Below are positions 7,001 to 13,915 of a DNA stretch of 64,000 bases, piece after piece. Below the pieces are notes generated by a model. It ran no database searches and was not told the DNA's origin. It saw only the letters and a program-made list of their open reading frames with translations. Positions within the stretch are counted from its first letter, which is position 1; every line of letters starts with the position of its first letter. This stretch comes from Pythium myriotylum (lineage: Eukaryota; Oomycota; Peronosporomycetes; Pythiales; Pythiaceae). Where the stretch lies: assembly GCA_023091665.1 (NCBI GenBank), contig JALJCQ010000026.1, positions 1-64,000 of the forward strand, given 5' to 3'. Both the position numbers and the translations under genes were made by a program.

Positions 7001-8356
7001 CCCCATGCGAATGAGTGGGCAATCGGCGCGGTGCTCGGCCAAGAGCATGACGGCATCATCGCTCCAGTTCGTTTCACTGGACGCACCCTGCATGACGCTG
7101 AGTTGAACTATCACCTGGCAGAAAAAGAAATTCTAGCCCTGCTCAGAGTTCTCAACGTGTATTACACATTAGTTGCTGGCCAAGAGTTGATCGTCTACAC
7201 GCGTTATTCGACTCTCAAGTGGATACTCACGTCAAAATCGGTCCAAGGACGGACACTCCAGTGGGCAGCGCTACTCTCTCCGTGGACGATGGACGTGCGG
7301 CGCGTCGATCGGGACCAGGATGGTCTGGCAGCAATTGTGGCAGCCAGTATCACACCTCGAGAAGTGCTCGACCAGGTCGCAGCCGAACTAGAGCCGTCAA
7401 AGGCCATGCGCGTGAAGCCAGCTTTGGTAAGCATGGAGATGTTGGATGCCGAATATGAAGGTCTGGTTTTGAGTTTCGACGGTGCCGCCAAGCGCAAGTC
7501 GAATGCAGGAAGTGCGAGTTTTGTGATCTGGAGGTTGCCGGGCTGGCAGCCACTGTTCGCGAAGTCCATTTACCTGGCTGGCGTCGACGTCACTGTCAAC
7601 GTGGCCGAGTACACAGGCTTGTTGCAGGGACTCGAGTTCCTGAGGTCGGGGAAATTAGGTGATCCAGTCAAACGTATCGTGGTAGTCGGCGACTCGCGGA
7701 TCGCAGTCCAGCAGTGCCAAGGCGTGATCGGCTGCAATCAACCGCACTTGACCCTGCTGCTCGCCCGTTTTCATGAACTTCGAACACAATTCGAATCAGT
7801 GGAACTCATTCACGTGGTACGTGAGTACAACGGCGCAGCAGACTACCTGGCTGGCCTGGCACTACGTTCGGAAGAGACCCGCGTGGTCACTGATGAGGAT
7901 ACGTTTAACCAGCTCCGTCAGTTCAGCAGGCTGCCCGAACGACTCATGCGCGGCCGCTGTACTGAAGGTGTCGAAGGTCGCGGTGAGACGGCTCAAGGTC
8001 GCGGTGAGACGGCTCAAGAACAAGACGGCACAACTAGGGAACGCGGTGGAGCGACGGCGACTACGAGCGGCACATCCTCAGACCTCCCGGCGTCCGGAAG
8101 CGCGACAGTTCTACTCGCAGAAACACGCTCGCAACGACGACGCAATGGCTCGAACGCCACTGTGGAAGTGAGGGTGTTGCCTGCGACGCGTCGAAGCCAG
8201 CGCCTCGCTGCGCAAGCCCGAGCGCCCGATGGCCCCGCGTCGCTGCAAAGACAGTCCACAGGGCTATCGACGTCGAAGAAGGGCCTGGCTATGTACCTCC
8301 GCCGAGCCAGCAAAGCATGCATGAAGACCGCGAGGAGCCTCGAGACACGACGTTGA
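4055..8356 (+). CDS. Gypsy-1 pol part 1: protease, reverse transcriptase, dual RNase H
   Basis: Read from the frameshift site (the first ATG in frame is 4136). Domains in order: an aspartic protease with DSG near 4388; a Pro/Ala-rich linker; a reverse transcriptase with LDMASGFWAV and RMPFGLKNAP motifs and YIDD near 6554, with an insert of about 65 residues between motif B and YIDD; and a connection-type RNase H (about 6960-7300). In that RNase H two expected catalytic Asp are His (PHANEW) and Arg (YTRYST). A second, archaeal-like RNase H follows (about 7440-7870) with Asp, Glu and Asp in FDGA, AEYTGL and VGDSR and a final Asp in NGAADYLA. A 21-bp unit is duplicated near 7975-8015. The frame stops at TGA 8356 while the integrase continues in the -1 frame. 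Confidence 0.85.
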   Translation, partial: LGSSPGVRGNPVRVELQVPPATQEAQVMHVFAYVGSEDANANNKLPACQGQNEARSFLVSAGDPAPDLERSFQLQPGERRGWWSMHPEPVGQAGIAIVNGAVCDRRVRILLDSGSSTSMVSLDLARKLGLQLKFGDRLKVNGIGGVVTYATARTRVKVTLGMSVAYFLDLWAGNIGEGIDCLLGLDFMVRAGVRLCANEGSVRLPDEECIPLAAPGQRPKLPERASVNTREDIYLPPGRSALVPARPHDRKLQVWACRHDNWLTTVVTGSGGQLQAVRVTNVSSQPIMIPARTPVAHLVEEGHLPLGQRCARLNSTRYLEWQVLVYEGSHSSRYIRAQDESIDAYNASLPPAVVKPTYDAPTKILSRGEVELVPGSCGGASDINAPPTTSAALVAPPSMSTFEVASMPPQSVFVPKLEAPVSPTTSAKPSLPAELTAKAGSAGEGVAMLALEAPEVGDPNLPQDRLTAAAPVTPANAVSSQVASPVLPKDPSDTGRKLKMGMKLVQGRETRTDKPTEHLARTFKLLVTQELDSEAEATTFYQEGIDSVMLDKLRDQLAVLPDHIEVDPLVDIATADVGEPGSTTQEEDDAIRRCIEKHRSAFLGSGNALPPPVRGVVCDIEVEPGTRPVAEKPRRIKSHLLPQVYELLKKLLDAGIIEYSDSEWASPIVIVMKKNGVDIRLCIDYRRVNQLIQLMNYPLPLIDDLLDNFEKAMWFLSLDMASGFWAVLMTQRAKHISAFVCPLGHFQWIRMPFGLKNAPLIYQKVIDNALWGYVRLPPHLEAEVEPEVIRALGLEPVNEVQAAKSAAENAGKTVFDLNIAAPECLGPVLGRSSYIDDIAYGAPTLGELLQVLDQLLYRLRYWQISVSLPKSSFGKHSIQYLSHEVNQAGIVAAPKIAKGLLDLPFPTSLKAVQSFLGSLNYYNKFIEDYAVIASVLYELSDERIRLNDSLDPARRAFELLKSKLLNAPLLKHPDRTKPFVIIPHANEWAIGAVLGQEHDGIIAPVRFTGRTLHDAELNYHLAEKEILALLRVLNVYYTLVAGQELIVYTRYSTLKWILTSKSVQGRTLQWAALLSPWTMDVRRVDRDQDGLAAIVAASITPREVLDQVAAELEPSKAMRVKPALVSMEMLDAEYEGLVLSFDGAAKRKSNAGSASFVIWRLPGWQPLFAKSIYLAGVDVTVNVAEYTGLLQGLEFLRSGKLGDPVKRIVVVGDSRIAVQQCQGVIGCNQPHLTLLLARFHELRTQFESVELIHVVREYNGAADYLAGLALRSEETRVVTDEDTFNQLRQFSRLPERLMRGRCTEGVEGRGETAQGRGETAQEQDGTTRERGGATATTSGTSSDLPASGSATVLLAETRSQRRRNGSNATVEVRVLPATRRSQRLAAQARAPDGPASLQRQSTGLSTSKKGLAMYLRRASKACMKTARSLETRR

Positions 8357-11025
8357 CGAGCGTCGCTAGAGCCCCGCCACAACCCGAGGACGATTCCCCG
8401 TCCATCCTTAGAGCTGCAGGAAAGCGGAGCTCGCCTGAACAACCGATCGTGCCTGAGAGCTCGGCTCCGCGTCAGGCCCTGGCGCATGAGGGCGTTCCCG
8501 CATCACCATCGGCATGGCCAGCAGCCCGACCGCCCGACTTCGAAGGGCCCCTCCCGCCGACGTCATCCGCGCTCCTCGACGGGGCCCCAAGTCGACCGAC
8601 CAACCTCCCAAGTTCAAGTTCAAGTCCGGGCGCCGTGTCGCGAAGCTACGAAGATTCGATGCCGAGCCAGAGCGCCATACCCGCGAATCCCGCTGGCAGT
8701 CGCCAGGACCCAGAGTATCACCGACCGTCCAACCGCGAAGGTGTGATATCCCCCGGCGTGAACCCAACCCCGAAGCTGGCCACAGCACGACCGACCGCCT
8801 CCGCCTTTCCAACCTCTGGGCGACAGGCGCCGAGCCTCGTTGCCACATTGCCTTCCCCCTTGGAAAGCGATGGTGCGAATCAGAGGAAAGCTGATAACCG
8901 CCCGCTCTCTGCACAAGGATCCGGTGGGCGCAACGTTTCTGTTCAAGGTTCCCGCGACATGAGAACACATTCACCCATTGTCAGTGGAACGCGCTCGATT
9001 CCGTCAGCGAGCGACCGGGCAGCATTAGCCTCGTCGCTGATCAACCAGCGGCGAAGTCAACAAGACGGTGTTGCCGTGGCGCGCGTCATCGAAGACCGCG
9101 CGCCAACTCGCCCGCCCATCCCGTTGCCGTCAGTAGATGCTGAAGCCCCGCTCGGCTCTCGCAACGCAGGACGCGCCTGCTCTCGGCTACCCGCCACCGG
9201 TTCCAATGACTGCAGCGCCTCAGAACAGGCGCCTCCAACCGCACCCGTTGGCAGCCAGCGCGACGCGCCAAGCCTAAGGGCGCACGAGCCCGTCGGCCAG
9301 ACGAGCGCCGCCGTCACAATCAATCCTGTACCCGGCGAAGGATCTCAAGATGCGTTTGAAGGTGCTAACGTGGCGAGGCTTGAGCGCGTCCGCGCACATC
9401 AAGATGCAGATCCGCCCACACGGAAGCTGAGAGCTTTCCTCGCCGGCGACACGCGTGCACTCTCCCGCGATGAAGTTGCCCAGGCGGCGAAAGTTTCTGA
9501 CCAGTTTGTTCTGGACGAGCACGGAGTGCTACGATATGTTAGCCTCCGTCCCGGTGCTCGTGAGAAGCCAGCTCGACTCGTGGTCCCAACCACGCTGCGG
9601 AAAGACGTGTTGCATCACTGCCACGTCGAATTTCAAGGTGGCCATCAGGGGATCACGCGTACCTACGAAAGAGTCCGGTCTGAGTATTATTGGACCGGGA
9701 TGTACCAGGACGTCGTCCGTTTTTGCTCGAGCTGTGTGGATTGCAGCACCGGAAAAGGTCTCCCAGCGAATCCCGGCCCGTCTCCCGGCAACATCCAGCC
9801 GGAGTATCCGTTTCACGTCGTCTCTATGGATTTTGTACTCCCATTGCCGCCGTCTGAACAAGGGAGCACGGCGTTGCTACTCTTCCAGTGCATGTTCACT
9901 GGCTTCGTGATGTGTAAAGCGATGTCGGACACCAGCGCGCCAGCCGTCGCCAGGGCGTACGATGAGGTAGTCTTCCAGCGATTCGGCGCCAGTTCTATTA
10001 TTAGACACGACCAAGACCCGGTCTTCATGAGTGAAGTGTTCGCCCAATTCCGGTCCATGCTGGGGAGCCAGCAGCGCGCCACGTTGGCCTACCGGCCTCA
10101 AGCCAACGGCCAACAGGAACGCTCAGTCCAGACTGTGGCGCGCAGCATCAAGTCCTACGTCATGCGACCAGGTCAAGACGACTGGGAGGACGTGGTATAT
10201 CGATTAATGTTTGCGATTAACACGTCAGTGGACGCGACACGCAGAGACACGCCATTCTTCCTCGCCCACGGTTGGGACGCCAAGTCGACAGTCGCCGCGA
10301 TGATTGCGCAAGCTCCGCGGAAGCGCACAGCCGACCGAATGCGTGCCTACGTCTGGCGGATCAAGATTCAGCGGGAATATCAGTACGCGCTAGCCTGGGC
10401 ACGTGATCTCCAAGCGAAGGCAAAGCGCGGCCGAGCCGAGCGTCAAACAGCTGAGTGGGAGCAGCTCCCAGATAGCGTAAAGACCGGTTTCGAAGTAGGC
10501 GACGCCGTCTGGTTGTATCTCGCTCGTGTCAAGCCAGGACTGGCGAAGAAACTCGCGCATCATTGGCATGGCCCTTTCCGGATCGTAGAGAAGGCGAATG
10601 ACCACCGTGTACGGCTCAAGACCGAAGGAACGATGTATAAGGTCAACCCGTGGGTTCATATCAGCCGCCTGAAGCCTCGTCTGTTCTTCGAAGACAGACC
10701 AAAGGGCGACTTGGAGCCAGTACCAGAGGACCTAGATTGGGACGCTGCCCTTCTGCCTGAGGATAGCTGGGCCCCCGACGAAGAGGCGGGTGAGTATGAA
10801 ATGGAGAAGATACTCGACGTCCGGTGGAACTCGCAGCGCACCAGGTCCGGGAACAAGAAGACGCGCGATTATCTCGTGAAGTTTGTCGGTTACGATGAAC
10901 CTGAATGGATACCAGTCGCCAAAATCAAGGCCGGCCGCCTGCTGTATGCGTTCGACAACAGTAGACGCGCGGAGACCAGGTTTGCAGCCATGCAATCTGG
11001 TGACGGGGAGGCGCTGCGCGACTAG
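8317..11025 (+). CDS. Gypsy-1 pol part 2: integrase with chromodomain
   Basis: Starts in a frame that is already open at least 150 bp upstream of ATG 8317 and lies -1 to the first pol frame, so it is probably one polyprotein interrupted by an indel or by recoding. The first ~350 residues are Ser/Pro/Arg-rich and disordered. An integrase follows: HHCC zinc domain (HHC...H...CSSCVDC, about 9610-9745) and an RNase H-fold core with Asp in SMDF (~9829), Asp in RHDQDP (~10010) and Glu in GQQER (~10111). The C-terminus holds an integrase tail (VWLYLARVKPG, WHGPF) and a chromodomain (YEMEKILDVRW ... YLVKFVGY, about 10795-10930). The chromodomain probably steers insertion to marked chromatin. No obvious slippery site was seen in the overlap. 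Confidence 0.83.
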   Translation: MHEDREEPRDTTLTSVARAPPQPEDDSPSILRAAGKRSSPEQPIVPESSAPRQALAHEGVPASPSAWPAARPPDFEGPLPPTSSALLDGAPSRPTNLPSSSSSPGAVSRSYEDSMPSQSAIPANPAGSRQDPEYHRPSNREGVISPGVNPTPKLATARPTASAFPTSGRQAPSLVATLPSPLESDGANQRKADNRPLSAQGSGGRNVSVQGSRDMRTHSPIVSGTRSIPSASDRAALASSLINQRRSQQDGVAVARVIEDRAPTRPPIPLPSVDAEAPLGSRNAGRACSRLPATGSNDCSASEQAPPTAPVGSQRDAPSLRAHEPVGQTSAAVTINPVPGEGSQDAFEGANVARLERVRAHQDADPPTRKLRAFLAGDTRALSRDEVAQAAKVSDQFVLDEHGVLRYVSLRPGAREKPARLVVPTTLRKDVLHHCHVEFQGGHQGITRTYERVRSEYYWTGMYQDVVRFCSSCVDCSTGKGLPANPGPSPGNIQPEYPFHVVSMDFVLPLPPSEQGSTALLLFQCMFTGFVMCKAMSDTSAPAVARAYDEVVFQRFGASSIIRHDQDPVFMSEVFAQFRSMLGSQQRATLAYRPQANGQQERSVQTVARSIKSYVMRPGQDDWEDVVYRLMFAINTSVDATRRDTPFFLAHGWDAKSTVAAMIAQAPRKRTADRMRAYVWRIKIQREYQYALAWARDLQAKAKRGRAERQTAEWEQLPDSVKTGFEVGDAVWLYLARVKPGLAKKLAHHWHGPFRIVEKANDHRVRLKTEGTMYKVNPWVHISRLKPRLFFEDRPKGDLEPVPEDLDWDAALLPEDSWAPDEEAGEYEMEKILDVRWNSQRTRSGNKKTRDYLVKFVGYDEPEWIPVAKIKAGRLLYAFDNSRRAETRFAAMQSGDGEALRD

Positions 11026-11250
11026 CAGCGCCGAGCGGAGATGCTAGCCTCCGCTGCCAAGTGCTAGCGATTACGGGGTGCGAGTCCCCATGTTGCCCAG
11101 TCGCAACATGAAACTCGTGAAAAGGCGCCGCCTCTGCGTCTATTGTGTTTGCATCGAGTATGTGTCATGAGGTTAGCCCAGTGCTAGACACTAGCTCGCC
11201 GAGCCGAACGAAGTAAGATCGACGAGTCGGACCTTATGTCGCGGTGTGAG

Positions 11251-12495
11251 TTAGTCGTACTTGGCTCGTTTCCGGGCCGAGCCTTCCAGCGCCGCTTTCT
11301 TCTTGGCCTTGGCATCACGAGCGCGAGTGTAAGTTTCGAGCGAGACAGTAGGAGCCAGCGCCTCCCAGTCAGACAGGTCCGACGAGTTGTATGGGTGTGG
11401 GAAACTCCACCCGACGAGGTTACCGTCGTCGTCCACATTCTCATCCAAGAGTTGCAACTGTTCCGGCAGCAAAGCCTCCACGAAACGTTCGGGAGCAGTC
11501 GACCAGCGGGCCCTGATAGGCTCGAGAGAATCTAACTCATCAATTTGGTCATCCAGAGGGATCTTGCTGCTCGGGATCCAGGCACAAGTCGTCGACGCGA
11601 GCCAGATTGCCGGTTCGGAGTAAATCAGTTGACTCATACCTCCAGGCCGCTGGTTATTCAACTTCGTCGCCTCGGCTCGAAAGCTGGCGATGTACTGATC
11701 GCGCAATGTGAATAGCTCGTACCAAGGCTCCATCCCCTCGGCGCCGACTGCATGCCTCTTGGGTGGTTTTGGGATAATCAACCAGTGGCCGATGGTCCAG
11801 TAAGCCTCGCGGTACGAGTACATAAAAAGCAAAACGTCGACTATCCAGCGAGCTTGATCTTCAGACCATTCGCCGGGTGTCGACAGGAAGAAAGCTTTCA
11901 CTCGATTCGCGAACATCTTGTTCCAAGGCTTCTTCTCGCGAATAGCCTGGTACTCCTCAACGGTGATCTTGAGCAAACGGTCGCGCAGAGTCGGCATCTC
12001 AGACTTGGCCGGTGTATAGTTGGGGTAGAACGACGTGGCTTCCAGCATCTTCTGTGTGGCAATGCCATAGACCTTCTTACGCTGGCGTTCAGTCATCGAC
12101 CGATAAAGCACCGTGGAGCTGCGACCGCGGACCTGGCCAAGAGCCTGGAAGATGATCTTGATGAACGAGCGTCGAGTCTGGCGAGCGGACGAAGGGCGTC
12201 GAATCGGTTTGATACAGTCAGCATACAGCTTCACCGGTAGGTCGACAGCGACCACCCACTCATCGTCCTCTTTGCTTGCTGGAGGCGCCTCCTCCGCGCC
12301 GCTGTCCTCAGTCTCGTCGAGCTCGACCGGCCGACTCGCGCTACCTTGGGAAGGACGTGCCTTGCCACCTCGTTCCGGCGTCCCCGTCGAGGCGTCGCGA
12401 GAAGCGTTAGGATAGTCTTCGCTCCCTTCTGAGCTGGAAGTCTCTTTGTAACGGGGTACAAGGTTACACAAGTAGGTTAGGTTGTGTAGGTACAT
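11251..12495 (-). CDS. Long antisense ORF downstream of Gypsy-1, unknown protein
   Basis: An uninterrupted minus-strand frame of 414 residues. The first ~17 residues (from ATG 12495) are translated from the Gypsy-2 LTR, so the natural N-terminus was probably cut off by that insertion at 12446. From there inward it reads as an acidic, Ser/Glu-rich region and then a globular part rich in aromatic residues (RSFIKIIFQALGQV, WIVDVLLFMYSYREAYW, WLIIPKPP), ending with a basic tail. I recognise no domain. Its opposite orientation to pol recalls the extra or antisense ORFs of some plant Ty3/Gypsy (Tat-type) elements, but it could equally be a host-derived or other transposon gene. Confidence 0.55.
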   Translation of the reverse strand: MYLHNLTYLCNLVPRYKETSSSEGSEDYPNASRDASTGTPERGGKARPSQGSASRPVELDETEDSGAEEAPPASKEDDEWVVAVDLPVKLYADCIKPIRRPSSARQTRRSFIKIIFQALGQVRGRSSTVLYRSMTERQRKKVYGIATQKMLEATSFYPNYTPAKSEMPTLRDRLLKITVEEYQAIREKKPWNKMFANRVKAFFLSTPGEWSEDQARWIVDVLLFMYSYREAYWTIGHWLIIPKPPKRHAVGAEGMEPWYELFTLRDQYIASFRAEATKLNNQRPGGMSQLIYSEPAIWLASTTCAWIPSSKIPLDDQIDELDSLEPIRARWSTAPERFVEALLPEQLQLLDENVDDDGNLVGWSFPHPYNSSDLSDWEALAPTVSLETYTRARDAKAKKKAALEGSARKRAKYD

Positions 12496-12749
12496 AATGT
12501 GTGTGGTCCACTTAGGGGAAAAGTTACCCTAAGTAGTGACTCTCTTTTATTAGATTCAGTAGGTGATATCCCTGGGTATTAGATACCAGGGATATCAGGT
12601 ATAGGGGGAATTATTCCCCAGGGGAATAATCTGAATACAATCAGTTCGCCTTTTGCCAAGTCCTTGGCGCTCGTCGACAGGGGTCGACTCGGAGCGGCTG
12701 CTCACGCTTCCTCAAGCGCAGGTGCTGTGTACGGTCGTGGACCGTTACA
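12447..12749 (+). repeat. Gypsy-2 5' LTR, 303 bp
   Basis: Begins TGTAACGG and ends CCGTTACA, an 8-bp terminal inverted repeat with TG...CA ends, and is followed two bases later by a primer-binding-like TGG. It contains two tight hairpins: TGATATCCCTGG (12564-12575) with its complement at 12586-12597, and ATTATTCCCC (12610-12619) with its complement at 12621-12630, separated by a single A. No matching second LTR was found. Confidence 0.7.
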
Positions 12750-12751
12750 CT

Positions 12752-12765
12752 TGGTAGCACTCGTC
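12752..12765 (+). other. Probable primer-binding site of Gypsy-2
   Basis: TGGTAGCACTCGTC starts two bases after the LTR end. A TGG-initial sequence at this place is the usual complement of a tRNA 3' CCA end. Which tRNA cannot be told here. Confidence 0.45.
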
Positions 12766-12788
12766 GTCAATCCGACGCCGACATCGTG

Positions 12789-13915
12789 ATGTCCGAAGCT
12801 TCCGACTTCGTGATGGCGTCAAGCCATCCGACGCTGTCGCGTCAAGACCATCCGTACCTGGATGAGGCCCAGTGGGCCTATCTCCAGAAGATGGAGGCCA
12901 CCAATGGCCGAGCAAGTGTCATCGAGCTGCTCAGACGCGGCTCCGGCGAAGTCCTCGCCCATGTCGCGCGTTTTCGCGACTACGAGACAGCTCTCGAGAA
13001 GTATCTTCTCGACGTCGTGACGTCCCGCGTGTCCGCGACTCAGGCTACTCAGCCAGCTCAGGTGCCGCCGACGGCTACGTATGTGCCATCGCCGGCACCT
13101 CCGGAACGTCCGAAGGCCGTGAAGGTTACGGTGTCCCCGTATTCGGGTGATGAAAGCGACAATCTTGCCTTCTGGCAACGCGAGATCGAGCTCGCCACAG
13201 CAGCCGGCTGCATCCGTGATGAACGGCAGAAGATCGCCTTTGCGATCTCGAACATGACGGGCCGGGCGAAGATCTGGGCCCTCACGTGCGAGACCTCGCA
13301 TCCCGGATGTTTTTCCGACTGGGCAACGCTTGCCAAGGCGATGAAGTCGATGTTTCAACCGCCAAATGTGGCGCATCGCCAGCGAGCTGCGTTTCTCGCT
13401 TGTCGGCAAGGTGGCCGCGAGCTGCACACGTATGTGCAGGAGTTACGTCAACTCCGGGCCAACATGCGCTCGCAGAAGACGTCATGCTGACGACGTTCAT
13501 GGAAGGGATGGATCCCGGTCCTGAGAAGGCTGCGGTTTTCCGCGAGGAGCCCATGCTCCTAGAAGACGCGTTCGTCGTCGCGCTGCGGGAGGACTACGTC
13601 CAGCGTCTCTCGCGCGGTTTATCCGCGAGTCCGGCTGCGCCGCCTCCGGTCACGCCGGTTCCACCACCGGTCATCGAACCGATGGACCTGAGTGTCATCG
13701 ACCTCAGTGGAGTCGATCTCAGCACGGTCGACTTGCGTGCGATCGACGTGAAGGCTCTTCACATCAAGTGTTCTACTTGTGGGAAGTTCGGTCACTTCCA
13801 GCGGAATTGTCCGCGCAAGAGGGGCGATGGTCGTGCTCGCCGTGGTCGGCCGCGGCGCTCGGGAAACCGAGGTGGATCTGCTTCCACGTCGCAGGGAAAC
13901 GACAGTTCCCAGTAG
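12789..13915 (+). pseudogene. Gypsy-2 gag, broken by a frameshift
   Basis: The N-terminal part (12789-13490) encodes a retrotransposon gag core (SPYSGDESDNLAFW, then the ALTCETS...FSDWATLAKAMKSMF region). It runs into a stop just after LRQLRANM. The continuation (DVMLTTFMEGM...) is in the -1 frame, which shows an indel near 13470-13490. The C-terminal part contains short Asp/Leu repeats (LSVIDLSGVDLS) and one CCHC knuckle (CSTCGKFGHFQRNC), then an Arg/Gly-rich tail ending at TAG 13913. Two GGGAAAC heptamers in the tail are in phase for -1 shifting into pol. Confidence 0.8.
13861..13900 (+). other. Two in-phase -1 slippery sites G GGA AAC before the Gypsy-2 gag stop
   Basis: GGGAAAC occurs at 13861-13867 and again at 13894-13900. 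In the gag frame both read G GGA AAC, the canonical phase. The gag stop is 13913. The -1 frame is the pol frame, open across both sites. Confidence 0.7.

Larger units (their letters stand above)
3486..12446 (+). mobile_element. Gypsy-1: Ty3/Gypsy element, 5' end lost to telomere capping
   Basis: Internal region of an LTR retrotransposon in the order gag zinc knuckles, protease, reverse transcriptase, RNase H, second RNase H, integrase, chromodomain. There is no 5' LTR or gag N-terminus, because telomere repeats abut gag at 3486. No 3' LTR could be recognised between the integrase stop (11025) and the LTR of the next element at 12447, so the right boundary is uncertain. The antisense frame at 11251-12446 may be part of this element or of a separate one. 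Confidence 0.75.

Noticed and set aside
11071..11095. tRNA T-arm-like hairpin (GGGGTGCGAGTCCCC)
   Set aside because: No anticodon arm, D arm or acceptor stem could be folded around it, so not a tRNA gene.
12447..12749. This LTR as the 3' LTR of Gypsy-1
   Set aside because: A primer-binding-like TGG follows it and no purine tract precedes it, so it is better explained as the 5' LTR of Gypsy-2.
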